A stretch of DNA of 64,000 nt from Cunninghamella blakesleeana (lineage: Eukaryota; Mucoromycota; Mucoromycetes; Mucorales; Cunninghamellaceae). Positions 42,706 through 56,766 of this stretch are shown one piece after another. The DNA is taken from assembly GCA_017871115.1 (NCBI GenBank), contig JAFCIZ010000004.1:1-64000 (forward strand), in the 5' to 3' direction. Numbering within the stretch: position 1 is the first letter of the stretch; every line of letters begins with the position of its first letter. The notes below the pieces were generated by a model. The model was not told the origin of the DNA. It worked only from the letters and a program-made list of their open reading frames with translations, and did no database searches. The position numbers and the translations under genes were made by a program.

Positions 42706-43565
42706 ATGGTATATCCAAAATTTGATCTTAGTCAACATGCAACTTCTTCTACAATAAAAATGATGGCCTGTATTCTAGATAGAATAGTATTCGCTAATGA
42801 TCGCTTATTAAAAGAAAAGTATGCTCGATACTCTGATGAGCATATTAAAAAAGCAAATAGTAAACTTACACCTTATGTATCTTTTCGTGCTCAATCTTTA
42901 CCTTCTATTGCTATTGAACCCTATTTAGCCCGTATTTTAAAATACTGCCCTTGTACTAATGAATGTTTCATATCACTCTTAGTTTACTTTGATCGAATGA
43001 GCATCAGTGCGAATAATAGCGGTTTACGAATTGATTCATATAATGTACATCGATTAATAATAACAGGTATAATGGTATCAAGTAAATTTTTTTCAGATGT
43101 TTTTTATACAAATACAAGATACGCAAAGGTAATTTTATATAAATGTATTAAATGATTAAACAAAGTAACGCAGTTAATTAATGATATATATATATATAGG
43201 TCGGTGGTATCTCTGTATCTGAATTAAATGCTCTCGAGTTAACGTTTCTCAAGCTGAATGATTTTAATTTAAATATATCAGTAGAAGAATTGGAACGATA
43301 TGGTAATCAGCTATTAGTCCATTGGATTAAAGAAAAAGAAAACTGGCGACGCTCCAATATTCCACAAGATATCATTCGATCATCATCATCATCATCGTCA
43401 TCATCATCATCATCAGTTATCTCTACAGGCACTTCTATTCCATCCAATCATAATAGTACTAATAGTAGTAATAACAATAGTTTTAATAATCGTTCAACTA
43501 GATGTAGTCAAGAATCCATTATTACTTATAACAACAAACACCATTCTTGGAATGAATATATTTAA
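42706..43565 (+). CDS. PHO80-like (Pcl-type) cyclin
   Basis: Exons 42706-43128 and 43200-43565, intron of 71 nt; 262 aa. The cyclin box is plain: PSIAIEPYLARILKYCPCTNECFISLLVYFDRM, IDSYNVHRLIITGIMVSSKFFSDVFYTNTRYAKVGGIS, and ELNALELTFLKLNDFNLNIS. This is the Pho80/Pcl signature; these cyclins activate Pho85-type kinases in phosphate, glycogen and cell-cycle control. The tail after about residue 195 is low complexity (Ser and Asn runs from TCA and AAT repeats) and probably disordered. The partner kinase is not in this window. Which Pcl subfamily it belongs to cannot be decided by eye. Confidence 0.92.
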
Positions 43566-44273
43566 ATACCATACTTATTTTATATATCTATATATCTTTT
43601 TATTAGTCATTTATATCAATGAATTATTTATATTAAATACATACAAATCGTCATATTTTATTTTTATCTTTATTTTTTTTAAAAAAAAATAATCAACACC
43701 ATAGAAATAATTAAAAAAGGAATAACAATAATAATAAAAAAGCCATCAAAATAGTAGCACATTCCTTTTTTTAGAATAATTCAAATAATTTCTGATTTTG
43801 AAAAAAAAAAAATCTTACAGATTTCCGTAAACTCACGAAAGATGCTTTGTCAGGTCATTTCTTCAAAAATAAAAAAAAATGAAAATCTATTGCTTTCTTG
43901 AAGGTTACAATATAAAGTAACATAAAATAAAAAATAAAATAAAAATAAACCAAAACTAGTCTATCCTTTTCATTGTTAATATGATAAAATATTTGTGGAT
44001 ATTGATTATGCCTCGTTTCCAACTCAGCCCAAATCATTTTTTATTTTATGCATTAGTGCTTCAGTTCTATTTATTTCATCCTTTTTGACGTAGTATTACC
44101 GAATAGAACTTAGCTCCATCTTCACCAATGTTTATATATATTAGAGCCATTTGGCAACCAATAAATACAACAAACTTTTAACAAGAAGGTTTTATTCATT
44201 TCAAACAAGTAAGTTGACTTTTTTTCGAATATTGTAAACCACTCAGTTTTCTATTTTATCACAAATTTTCATG

Positions 44274-44305
<32 letters not shown>

Positions 44306-45295
44306 AATTTTCCCACTCATCCCGAGATATTATTACCTTATTTCAAGCTAATCCTTTGATAATACCTTTATTTTTTTGTTTATTTCTTCTTAATGTTTAA
44401 TGAAATTACTTTCTCCCCCCTATTCTACTCTAATGATATCATTTCAGTCCATCTTATTTTATTGTAGCAATTGTCCATAATATTAATTGACCCTTTTTAT
44501 TAATTAGTCTCTCACAGCATTAAACTAAATAATATGTATTCGTTTTATATGGGGGATATTAGGCTGAAGGAGTGTTATTAAAATAGCTAGTTTCTTTGCA
44601 TATTGAAAAATATACAGGATCAAAATCATTTTTGCTTCATTTAATATTATATTGTTGATTGTACCTTTCTTGTAGCCTAGCTGTTGATAAGTAAAATTAA
44701 CTTCTATAAAAAAGAGAGAAAGAAAAAGGAAAACATGAATATCAATAATAATACAATACATTCATTTGTTGTTAAATTATTATCAATGGTTCTATTAAAC
44801 TTTTTTTTTTCTAATTTTTTATAACTGTTTCTTCATACTTTTATAAACTGCTGATAAAAATAGTGAATAATATTTTAAATATATGTATATTTGTTTATAT
44901 CTAATTACGTTTGATCCTGATTATTCTTGTACTCTATATATTGTTGATATAAATTTTTCTTATAAAAATAATTTATGAATAAATCTATTATAGTCAAAAG
45001 CAAAAAAATTCTTAATATAATGCTTTTCAAATAGTAGCTTTTTTTAGTGAAAAAAAAATATTATCCTGTGGCCGAACCAAAATATTTAAATTCAATTTCA
45101 AATTTGAAAAAAATAAATAATTTTTTTTTTTTTCATTCTTTTTTTTCACTTTTTTTTTATCAGCTTTTTTTCCATTTTTACTTTTTTTTTATATTTTTTT
45201 CATTTTTTTAAGCATATATTTTTGTTAAAGTACAATAATAGTATTTTTTTTTCATACTTTTTTTTTTTTGAATCTTTTTTTATATTACTATTCTT
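43566..45295. other. Intergenic DNA, 1.7 kb
   Basis: AT-rich, with poly-T at 44275-44302 and several T-tracts just before the next start codon. A minus-strand frame at 43855-44037 opens with a non-simple stretch (MIWAELETRHNQYPQIFYH) before becoming low complexity. It might be a small spliced gene but is not convincing. Confidence 0.5.
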
Positions 45296-47801
45296 ATGGA
45301 TGCACATTCAACAACGAGCAATACCAGTTCCCAAAGAATGATATCTTCACTTGTCGCACCAAGTTCAACTATTCCTGGATCTAATGGAAGTAGTTCTGGT
45401 TTAGCATCACTCACACCTACACCCTCTTCTTTGGGGGGATCGGCTAATAATCGAGATCAACAAATTGAAAAGCTATTAAAAGAAGTCAAGCAATTGAAAC
45501 AAAGAGTTGACATCATGGATAAAGAAAACATTGCGCTTAAAAAAAGTATTTATGATCTCTCAGCACGTTATGCAGCAGCTATTTCTCAAAGCGGACTAAG
45601 CTATCGTCCTGGACCTTTTGTAATAGATCCTTCTAATAGTACTAGTGTTAACAGTGGAGTTATGACGAAAGCTCAAGAGATGTTGACTAAGGCAGTACAA
45701 CAAGCTGGTGGTGATATTGATGTTTTACAATCTGGTAAAGGATTTTATTATATATATATATATATATATTAAAAAAATGAATATATCTAAAACTAACATA
45801 CGTGTGTATGTGTATAGATAATTACAATGATACTCGTAATGGTGGTGCTTTTCATATGCGATATGATCTTAAGGTTACTTGATACTTTTTTTTTATATTT
45901 ATTTTTATTAAATACCCATAATAACATAATGAAGGAATTAGAAGTTAATAATTATATATATACGCATACATACACACACGCAAATATATATATATATATA
46001 TATATATAAATATATAGGGTCATACCGGAGCCGTATATACAGTAGAATTTTCACCAAATGGAGAGTTATTAGCTACTGGATCATTTGACAAAACTGTTCG
46101 TATTTGGGAATTTAAATCAAGCCAAAAAGAGGTAACCCAATATATATATTGGACTTTTAATACTCAGGTTTTTAATATCTAACTACTTATTAATTTATTT
46201 CATTTTTTTTTAAAAAAATAAATAGATTTTTTGTTTAAAAGCACATACTTTGAATATATCAGATTTGGCATGGACAACGGATTCAAATATGTTATTATCT
46301 GGATCATATGATGAATCATGTAAAACTTGGGATGTGCATACTGGGAAGTTGGTAAAAAATGTAGAAACAGAAGGTTTTGTCCAATGTGTATCATGGGATT
46401 TCATAGGTAATTATCATTAATTTAAATAGAAATTTTAGTTATATAAATCAGAGGTTGATAATATTTTATACTTATTATTATTATTATATGTATTACTATT
46501 TAGAAAATTCTGTATTTTATTATGGTACATCACGCAAAGTATTAGCTATGGTAGATTCAAAAGCAGATGGTACAAGCGTCGTTTTAAGAAATGATTCTAT
46601 GATTAACACATTATATGCTTCTAGAGATGGTATTCATGTTATCACAGGCGATGCAAACGGGATGCTAAAAACTTGGGATATGCGACAAAGTAATTCGACT
46701 CTATATGATTTTGTTTTATTTTCTAAACATAAGTTTCTTTTGTCTGAATTTTTAATCATTTTCTTTTTTATGTATTATCATAGGAAAATGTATATCACAG
46801 ATATCAAATGAAGGTGACCACATGCCAATTACTCATATAACTATAGGAAAAAGAAGAACGGATGCTTCAAGACGTGCAGGTATGATAATTATTATGAAAT
46901 ATTCAGTGACCTCAGTAATACTCAGGAAATTTATTTTGTATAGTGGATGACTATGATGAACCGAGATATATGGCCGTAAATAGCTATGATAACCGTAAAT
47001 ATAAAAATAAAATGATGATAACAAAAAGAAAAAAGAAAAAGAGAAATACAGGGTTAGAATTTATTATTGATTGGATATACATAGTGTTACGCGTTTATGA
47101 TAGAGGTATGGATCCACCAACATCAACTTTGAGACAAGTACATACATTGAAAGGATTTACAAACAAGAATTGGCCAATTAAAAGCTCTTTTTACTGTGGA
47201 TCAGAATGTAAATATTTGACTTTAATATATATAAATGAATTTCAGACTTATATACAAATTATCAATTATCTCTTTTATTTATTTGTTTATATTTTATATA
47301 ATAGATAACTCATCCATAATCAGTAGACCCACATCAACAGCTAACGATGACTCTGATAAATCAAATATACAAAGGGACTATTTTTCTTCTACAGAACTGG
47401 GACCAAAGGAAGAAAAAAGTGTTCTGTTGGCTACCGGCAGTGCCGATCCATATGCTTACCTTTATAATGTTGGAGAAGTAAAAAAAAATAAATAAATATT
47501 AAAATATTAAAATATAAATATATATATTTATATATATATATAAGAACAAGTATGAATTATCTATTCTTTATAAGACATTGTTAATTGGAATCTAAACTAT
47601 TATTTATTTTATTTATTTATTTTTAAAAAAAAAAAATAACAGGATCGAGCTGAATTAATGCAACGTTTAGAAGGGCATACTGATAGGGTGTATACAGTTA
47701 ATTTTCATCCAACAGAACCTTTATTAGCAAGTGGATCAGCTGATTTTACTGTTAAAATATGGGGTCCTTCTCAAAGAAATAAAAAGAAAATCATGTTATA
47801 G
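45296..47801 (+). CDS. WD40-repeat protein with N-terminal coiled coil
   Basis: Ten exons by eye: 45296-45734, 45818-45873, 46018-46131, 46226-46406, 46504-46689, 46784-46879, 46944-46994, 47085-47207, 47305-47477, 47643-47801; 525 aa. The N-terminus is Ser/Thr-rich, then a short coiled coil ([20 protein letters not shown]). The WD repeats begin [30 protein letters not shown] and end [30 protein letters not shown], so the propeller spans most of the protein. A 90-nt intron (46995-47084) also reads open; its Lys-rich translation interrupts a repeat, supporting splicing. It is a scaffold-type protein. I do not recognise the specific family and would not assign it to COMPASS or TUP1 on this evidence. 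Confidence 0.85.
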
Positions 47802-48760
47802 GTGCTCAATAAATGATTATTTTACATAGCATTGTATATAGAATATAAAATATTTATTTTTTCTTTATTTTATGTAATTACAATATAGATAAATAAATAG
47901 TAATACTTTATTGTCCTTTTTTTATTTATTTTAATTAGAGCGATTTCAGTTATACTATGTGTATAAAGGGGATTCATTAATTTTATAAAATTTTTCCATG
48001 TATACATATTTAATATAAATATATTTTTAATCTAGATACAAGCTGGTGGTCTGATAAAATATAATTGAATACGTTGGTATTCACAAAATATGGAAAATTC
48101 AGTTTACCTGTGAATATTAGTATTTAAAAATATAATGACAATACTTGCGTATATTGTACATGTACTTTTTTTTGTTTGTTTAATTCTTAGGTACATATAC
48201 TTTTAATATTTATTTCATTTTTTTAGACAGATAGGATAATAGTTTTGTTTTTATTAAATATATATATATATAAATTAAAAAATAAATAATTATTGTATAA
48301 AAATTAATTAAAGCATACATGCAGTTAAAAATCCACCAATAATTTTTAAACTTCAACATTAATGTCGTCTGTGTGCTTAACATAGTCCATATGAGAGATT
48401 AGTTATATAAAGTGCTTTATTCCTATCTAAACGATGACAATAACAGAAAAAAAAAACTAAATTGAAAATATTTCTACTTATTTAAAAAAATGATGATTTT
48501 ATTAATTTAAAAAAATTAGAAAAAAGAGATTAAAGAATTTCAGTAGCATGTCTAAATAAGGTAAATAAATTAAAAAAGAATGGATGTATTAGTGAAATAG
48601 AAAATTAAATTAAAAAAAATATGTTAATGTGAAAAGTTTATATAAAGTAGAATAGATAAATAAAATAAAATCTCAATACATAAAATATAAAATAAAATAA
48701 AATATATCAATACAAATGCAAATAAAAAATAAAAATAATAAAAGAAAAAAGTGATTTTTT
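47802..48760. other. Intergenic DNA between convergent genes
   Basis: About 960 bp of AT-rich sequence between two convergent stop codons, so it should hold both 3' UTRs and terminators. Several AATAAA-like strings occur (for example 47808, 48707), but in this base composition none is decisive. No ORF of interest. Confidence 0.6.
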
Positions 48761-51556
48761 TTAAACGCCCACAGTCATTTCACTTGTATTGGATGGTATA
48801 CGCTGATGAGAATTATTATTTGAAAACAATCCATTAGTTTGAACGTTTGTAGCATTTCCAGTAGATGATCGCATATGATTGATTAATGTAGAACGGTGAT
48901 GATTCATCATTGTGGATGTTAAATTAGGAATACTATAAGACGTTAGTTGTGTTATAGGTTGAGTATATAATGGTGATGTTGATAATGGTGTAGATATCTC
49001 TGAAGTTGTGGATGAAGGTAATGAATCTGTCGATGAGGATAAGGAATCAGTTGATGAGGAAGAGGAAGAAGAAGAAGAAGAGGATATATTATCTGATTCT
49101 ATCATTTTCATATCCGCAGTGTTGGTGGAAAAAGAGGAAGTGGGTGACAACGAAGCAGAAACGCTAGCTATGGAAGTTGTTAAGGCACAAGTATTTTTCA
49201 TTATTTGAAACCTTGATTGATTTGTTAATAAACTAGCTTCATAAGGGATACATTTGTAAAATTCTTGCCTTGCAAACCCAGATATTTGATGTAATAAATC
49301 CAATTTAAGAATGGCACCGTAATGTTGAAACATGAAATCCAGAGCTAATAGTTTAAGGCCAGATTCTTCAGCCATTATTGCTTTTTCAAAGATATAACAA
49401 CAGGTATCAATGTTCAAATGTCTCGTATACAGTCGTTGACAACATACTTTTTTGAACCGATTTAATAAATACATATTGGCCATCACTAAAACATCACAGA
49501 TCACTTGCCAAGGTTCCTCTTCATCTAATTGATCACTATAAAGGTATTTTAAAAAAGCAAGGACTACTTCATATGGTTCGGAAATTTCCATTCTACGTTG
49601 TTGAGATTCTGTCATTCCTGATCGATACATATGTCGAAAATGTGGCCATTTGGTAATTAAAATAACTTGATGTACATGTAATTCTTGACCATTGGCGGGT
49701 ACAATAACGAAATCTGATAATTCCGGATTATTTAATAATTGACCAAATTCATTAGAGCATGAGATGGGAGGAATATCATATAATCCAAGTGTTTCCCCAT
49801 TAATAATCAACGCATCTCTATTTCATTACCATCGTAAAAAAAATAAAATGAAAATGAAAATAAAATAATAATTATAATAAAATAGTATTTGTTAATAAAA
49901 AAAAAAAAGATCTATCATCCCCCTTTATTATTTTATTTAATCCAACCTATCTCCTTTCATTTTATTTTACAAGTGTATATAATGTATATTTTTTTTTTCT
50001 AAAAAAATCTCCCTAATATATTCCTTATCATTATCACATCATATATACGTTTTCTTTAATATCTTAATCTCTTGGTCTTTCTCCCTTTCCTTCTTTTCTT
50101 TTATATTGTTTTATGTATTTCCATTATTTTACCTAAAATGATCATAACCATTAGGACGTATGGGGTCAGTGTTACCAAGGAAAAATAAATTATTATGAGA
50201 TACTTGAGATTGAATATCATTAGAGGATGTACCATTAGGGCGGATGTTTTCAGTGATGACAGTGAAAAAATTCCAACCACCTGTTTCAAAATTAACATTA
50301 CATTCCTGACGTTCCCATTCTAATGTATCCAAATCCAACATCCATAAACCATAAACTGAATCAGGTGTATTATTATTATTAATTGAATCTCCAGCTACTG
50401 TCATACGTTGTTGTTGATGATGATTATTAATATATTTCCCAAAAACTAATAATTTACCACATATTGCTTCACAAAAATGTTGACTTTTTAATAAAACCAT
50501 TTGTGAGTTATTATTAGCTTGGCTACCAACAAGAACAGGATGAGGCGTATAGGGTGGTGTATTTAAATTAACGACAAAAAGATCTGATACTGTATTACCT
50601 CGTTCTTCTTTACCAGCATATATATACATTTTGTGCCCTACTAAAGTCGCTGAATGATTATATCGTGGTGGAACGCCTTTATGTATAGACCAACTAAACG
50701 TATTTAAATCAAGTACGGCAATTTCATCTAAAACATAAGTGCCTATTATAATAATCAAAATATAGAGAAATGTAAGAATAGAAATAATATTAAAGTATAT
50801 CTATTTCTATCAGTATTTCTTTACAGTCTTGTTTTTTTGCAAATCCTCCATAAATAAAAAGTTTATCATTATAAATAGCGGCGCTGTGTAAATATCTAGC
50901 TTGAACAGATCCTTTTATTTCAGGTTGAAACCAAGTAAGTTTTTCCAAGTCAAATAAATGAACATCATTACAATAATTTTGTGATTCGTTACAGCCACCT
51001 GAAGAAAAATAAATAGGTTGTAAAAAAATAAAAAATAAGGAGAAAAAGAAAAGAGAATGAGCGAGTGAGTGAGTGAGAAAGAAAATTGGAAAAATTGAAA
51101 TAAAACAATTTTTTTAGTTGAGGAATGACCGAAATGCCGGAGATTAAAATTTTATATAAATTCCAACTATATTTACCAAATACGACAATATAATGCTTCC
51201 ACAGTGTTGCTGTATGTCCATATCTTTTGCATGGTGGAATACCTTTTGTTGTCTTTATATTTATTTAATAAAAATTAAAATAAAATAGGTGTATATTAAT
51301 AAATGCATTAATAAATATATAAATATTATCACTATACATTATTTTGTTTTATTTTAATTATATAAATAAAAGATATTTATTTTACTTGAATAGTTTCCCA
51401 ACGCATATCGCATAAATTAAGAACATGTAAATCATTAGTAACATTTCCTCCTCCTCCATAAACAAATAATCGATGATCTACTTTAACAAAAGAAGGTCTC
51501 CATAATCCAACAAGATTATTTCCAGTGGTTTGTATTGGTTGTCCTGTTTTTATCAT
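48761..51556 (-). CDS. Kelch-repeat BTB/POZ protein
   Basis: Five exons by eye: 51556-51386, 51252-51177, 50998-50825, 50742-50133, 49817-48761; 695 aa. Kelch repeats fill the first about 330 residues (RLFVYGGGGNVTNDLHVLNL; PPCKRYGHTATLWKHYIVVFGG; ARYLHSAAIYNDKLFIYGG; PPRYNHSATLVGHKMYIYAGKE). A BTB domain follows (LSDFVIVPANGQELHVHQVIL, about 370-470), with a BACK-like helical region, then a Ser-rich tail made largely of TCT/TCA codons. Kelch before BTB is the order found in LZTR1-like and many fungal proteins. BTB proteins often act as Cullin-3 adaptors, but that role is inferred. The fourth intron (about 315 nt) is the longest in the gene. Confidence 0.88.
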
Positions 51557-51812
51557 ATTACATTCAAAAAGGAAAATAATAAAAAATACCGATGATTATT
51601 TTAAAAAAAAGTGAAGAAAAAAAAGAAAAGAAGCAAAAAAAAAAAAAAAAAAAAAATTCAAAAAAATGAATTTGCTAAAAATGATTACTGGGTTTTAATC
51701 TATTTGGTGGTTGCATCCTTGTATAGCCATTTATATATACAAATGTTATAAAAAAGGGAGAAAAGAAGGGGAAACAGAGCACAAAATAAAATAATAAAAA
51801 TAATAATAAAAA

Positions 51813-51843
<31 letters not shown>

Positions 51844-51951
51844 AATAATCTCCCTTAGTATTCTCATATAAAACTTCAACAACAACAAACAAAAAAAAGA
51901 CATTTATTAATCATGACACTTGTTAAGTTTGGTCTTACTCCCTCACTCTCC

Positions 51952-51988
<37 letters not shown>

Positions 51989-52406
51989 ATGTTTTCTTAA
52001 TTTTATTTAATCTTATATTAGTTTATTGTTTTAACAAAAAAGGAGAATATGGAAGATTTTATAATAATTGGTAATAAAGGGATTATTATTATTATGAATA
52101 ATAAAACTATATATATAAATGAATACATATATAAATATATATAAATATATATAAATATATATATTAAAAAACGCTACATATATATATATATTTATGGATG
52201 ATCTTTACACAAGTTCTCCTTAGCATTCCTTTTAATCCCTAATACTAAAAATCTATACAAGCACACTAATTCAAGTCTTCCTTTTCTTCCCCCTTTTTTT
52301 CTTGTTGATATATAAAAAAGTATAGAATTTTCATTGTACTACTCTATACCATATGTGGTGTGACATATATCAGTTTTGACAGTAATGTTTATTTATTTAT
52401 TTATTA
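51557..52406. other. Intergenic DNA, poly-T and AT microsatellites
   Basis: Contains poly-A (51636-51656), a TAA/AAT run (51786-51850), poly-T (51958-51987) and (TA)n near 52120-52195. It should include the promoter of the kelch-BTB gene on its left side and the 3' end of the TRIP4-like gene on its right. No other gene is seen. Confidence 0.6.
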
Positions 52407-54207
52407 TTATACAGCATTATTATTATCATCGTATTGGATTCGAGACTTTGATTTTTTTTCTTGACCAGCTTTTGAAATTTTTTCTTTTTTATGGTTACTC
52501 AGGAATGATGGACCTTTCAATCCTTTTAATAATGGATTATTAGCAAATGTCCCCGTAGATAATTTACTTTCGGAAGGTAATACTATAGGTTCATTAATGC
52601 CATCATCATCGTCATCAGAAGAAGAGTCGACAACATTTTCAACTTTGGCTTGTTTGGTAGACAAATCAATTGTTAATACTCTTCTTTGATTTGTTTTATT
52701 TTGTAACCGATTTAAATTGGCTTGTTGCTTTTTAATTAATGCTGCGCGTTCTTGCGCTGTTAACCATGGACTAAATTGATCGGTTGGTAAAGTGAAATCC
52801 GTTGCTTGATCTATTTTAGACACATATATATAAATGAAATTTAAACATAAATAAATAAATAGATAAACACAAACAAATAAACAAATAATGCATATTTTTT
52901 TAATTTTTTAATTTTTTTTTTAAAAAAAATACCTATAACTTTGCTTCTTTGGGCACTTGTCCGTTGAAATTCTAATAATTTTTCTTTATGCTGTTCTGCT
53001 TTTAATCGATTTTGATCTTCTAGTTGTTGATCAAATACATATTTAGATACAATATCCCCACTAACTTTAGATGCATACCCCATGGATGGTGAAGGTGTCG
53101 CTTTTGCCTTTCTTCTCTGTTGTTGTAATTGTTCATTTTGTAATTGTTTTTGTTCTGATCTTTTTTTTTTAGCTTCTGCAATCAGTGATATTTGCTGTTC
53201 CTTGGATAAGACAGGTGATTCACAAAAACTACAAGGACCAACTCCTTCTACAACACATATGATTTTACCACAATTTAAGCAGTTTGGCGCAATGGTTAAT
53301 AATTCATGTTTAGTAGCTAAAATAGATAAAATGAATAGATAATATATATATTATCTATTTAGTATGTTTATCATTCATTACTACAATTATGCTCCTTATC
53401 CATTTAATTCTTCATTCGTGTATATGATTCATAATTATATTACCTTGGCAGTTACACTTTTTTCTTTTTCCATTCTTTGGTACATTGATATCTAATTCTT
53501 TTAACGCATTCTCTAATGTCATACCCGAGTTTTCATTGTTATTATTTTTCTTTTTTTTTTCTAATCGGTCCGATACAAGTGCTCCAGAAGTTTTGAGTTG
53601 TTTTTTACTTTTTCTAAAAAAAATAAAAATGTTAGAATAGAAGAAATATAGTTATTAGTATAGAAGGAAAATTAACGTTACTATCATGATATTAATGTTA
53701 TTATTATTATAACTATATATATTACCCTTGATGTGTTTCAGAGCTTTTATTTTTTATATATACGTTAAAATTACTTGGCCATTCTGTTGTTGCTTCGGTT
53801 TTTACGGTCGGTGGTAAAGAAGGGAAAAGAGATTCGTTTTTTTGAAGAGATTGCTCAGATACTTTGTTATGCTGCTGCTGTTGTTGCTGTCGTGGTGGTG
53901 ATTGTGATGGTTGTGTTGATTTTTGAGTAGATTTCTTTTCTGGGAATCGACGTGAAATAAATTCTTGGATAAAATCCATGGAATCATTACTAGTACCTAA
54001 CAAATCCTATTAAAGATTATAATAAAAAGTTTATTTTAGTCTCACTCTTTTATCATATAAATAGATGAAATATAAACTTACATATAAATGTTCACTTAAA
54101 GAAATAGGAGAATCAAAACTCATAAGATAAGGTAATACTTGGGTTTTAAGTGTCTCTGGATCAAAACCTAAGAGCACACTTAATTGATTAACAGCCCAGG
54201 ATTCCAT
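52407..54207 (-). CDS. TRIP4: TRIP4/ASC-1-like zinc-finger protein (Rqt4-like)
   Basis: Exons by eye: 54207-54082, 54006-53726, 53613-53444, 53316-52933, 52810-52407; 454 aa. The N-terminus (WAVNQLSVLLGFDPETLKTQVLPYL) fits the short CUE-like helical start of this family. The diagnostic zf-C2HC5 finger is CNCQATKHELL...PNCLNCGKIICVVEGVGPCSFC (about residues 190-230). The later RRVLTIDL motif is also family-typical. TRIP4/Rqt4 is part of the ASC-1/RQT helicase complex that splits stalled, collided ribosomes. Human TRIP4 has an extra C-terminal ASCH domain; it is absent here, as the protein ends in a Lys/Ser-rich tail. The first ATG lies only 31 bp from an opposite-strand frame that I do not accept as a gene. 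Confidence 0.9.
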
Positions 54208-56228
54208 AATAAATACGGTAAGTATTAGTAAAAAAAAATGAAAAAGGAAAAAGAACGAAAAAAAGTAAGCGTAGATTTAATTTATAATGCCGCAGCGAAA
54301 AGAAAAAAATTCGGTCACCGTTTATTTTTAAAAAGTTATGGTTTGGTGGTTAATGATAATAATATTTTATTAATGGCACAGTCAATTGGAAAAAGCTATT
54401 ATGAAAATATTAGATATTAATAGATTTTTATTCTTTTTTTTTTTAAAAAAAATAAAATAAAATAAAGAACTTTACGTGCGTGTAACAAATAACCAAAGGA
54501 GATACACTCTATTTTTTTAAACTAATATAGAAATATGAATAAAAAAAAGCTCTTTTATTAATTCATGATGGTATAAGATGATATTTATTTATTTATAAAA
54601 GCACGGTTTACTCCTAAAAAAAGCCATCATCGAAAAAAAAGGATAAACTTTAATTTCTTATTAAAAAAAATAAAGTAAAAAAAAATTGAGTTTTTCAGAT
54701 TTGATATGCATCTTATTAGGGGCTGTTAGAAAAAAGTCGATATCATTCATTCGAATGTTTTTTTTTTTTTTTTTATGAGTAAATACATACTTACAACTTT
54801 GGATTTATAAGTAGATAAACAATATGAATTGAAGATAATATAATATTTTACCAAATACTACTGTTTCTTGATTTTTAAGTACCCCTCTTATTTTTTAATT
54901 AGATAAAGTCATCCACGACCCGTAATTCTTTTTTTTTTTTTTTTTTTTGAATTTATAAACGATTCAGTTAAAAATCGAGAATCGATGTTGTCATTATTTT
55001 GGTACTGTTGTCGAATTTATAGAAGGTGTTAATATTTTTTTAAATTATTATTATTGGTATTTTTTTAATGTTATTGTTCATTTATATATAGTTGGTATTT
55101 GTTATTTTTTTTTAATAAGTACATGTATATTTTTAATTATAGTTAGAATAGGCGAAAAAGAAAACCGAAAGAATTTCATGTTGATTATCGTAGATTTAGT
55201 ATCGTTTAGATTATGATATAAAATTTAATCGGTTTCCATTCGTTTTCCTCTAGCAAGTACTACCCAATTAATCTGAACTCTTCAATACCATCATTAGGAA
55301 TGCTAAGAACTATTTTCTTCCAAACAATTAGTCCGTAATAAATTTAGTATTTATTTTAAAATCATAGGATTTCATACCATTCTCATAGGTTTTATTTTAT
55401 TTTATCTTCATGCTGATGATACGCCTTATCCAAGGCAATAGCCCTTTATTTTATGATATGAATATTTTATTACTCAAAACAGTGGTCCTTTCTTTTCTGT
55501 AATAATGATCATTTATTTTTTCTACAGTAATATCTTTGGCAATTTGCTGTTTAAATTAAAAGTTTTTTCATAATACAGTTCACCATACTTAAATAATTAC
55601 AATTTTTGTTCTGTTGGGATAGAAAAAAATTTAATGCTCGTTTATTAATTTATAATATATCAATACGTATTTTAAAAAGTCTGATTGGTTTATAGCTGTT
55701 ACTGTTGTAGGAAGTAATGAATTGTACTTTTAATAGATGTTTTAGCTTCTAAAATCAATTTTTTCCATGTTGAAAGTTATTCTCTATTAATTTTAAATAG
55801 AGGTATACATTAATATCGGTGTTGATATTGATGAGTAAGTAAGGGTTGATATTAAGTAGTATACTGATTTTGATATTGAACTGTAGGAATGAATGATATT
55901 TTTACTTTCATATTATTTTATTCATTGTTTAATTTGAATAAATCTTTGCTACTTGCTTTCAATACTTTTTTTCGCATCATGTGATTTATCGACTATATAA
56001 GTGACAAATAACATATCCATGTATTGTCAGAAATATCTATGCAGATTCAAGAGAAAGAGAAAGAGTTGTTTATGATAATCTTTCTAGATGGGATTATTGG
56101 TTTAAATATATATGTATTGTATTGACCATGTATTCCATTAGCTTGTATAGATGTTTATTTTTATTTTCTTCTTCGTGTACAATTATTTGTTTCAACTTTT
56201 GAACATTTTTTTATAATTGTTTGAATCA

Positions 56229-56270
<42 letters not shown>

Positions 56271-56766
56271 AGAATTTAGCTGAATTTTTTTATTTTAAAA
56301 AAAGTTGTTCAGTGATTTGACTTTGTAGTTGTATTTTCATAATTAAATATGCTTTTTTGAAGTAATTGCATTTTTATCCATTATTGTGTACTCTGTATTA
56401 TCATACCAAAAGTGATATATAAATTATTAGTTTAGATTATGATATAAAATTCATGTTGATACGTGTTGTTGTTACTAAATTCATTAAGCTTATTTTTATT
56501 ATAGTTGGTATTAAATTTGACGTGTTTAAATTAATAATGGTGTTTTAAAAGTAATAACATTGATTATAAAGAGATAAGTTATAAAAAACAATTAGAAAGA
56601 GAAAGGAAAAAAAGTATGATTTGACAGTTTCTTATTTTTTAAAATTCCGATTTATTTTGAACTACTCGCAGAAAAAAAATTGACAATAAGATTATTTAAA
56701 CTAAATATCTCTAATTTTTTTCTTTGTTTCCCTTTTCTTCTCTCTGCAGCTTTTTAAACAGTACTA
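54208..56766. other. Intergenic DNA, 2.6 kb
   Basis: AT-rich, with poly-T near 54757 and 54930 and (TA)n at 56232-56268. The pyrimidine tract and CTCTCTGCAG at about 56740-56750 could be the 3' splice site of a leader intron for the next gene. No RNA gene or domain-bearing ORF was recognised. Confidence 0.55.

Noticed and set aside
43381..43416. TCA/TCG trinucleotide run as a CRISPR-like or regulatory repeat
   Set aside because: It is a Ser codon run within the cyclin coding sequence; no spacers and a eukaryotic context.
54238..54420. 60-codon plus-strand frame beside the TRIP4-like start
   Set aside because: Lys-rich start, no recognisable domain, and only 30 bp from the opposite gene's start; insufficient support.
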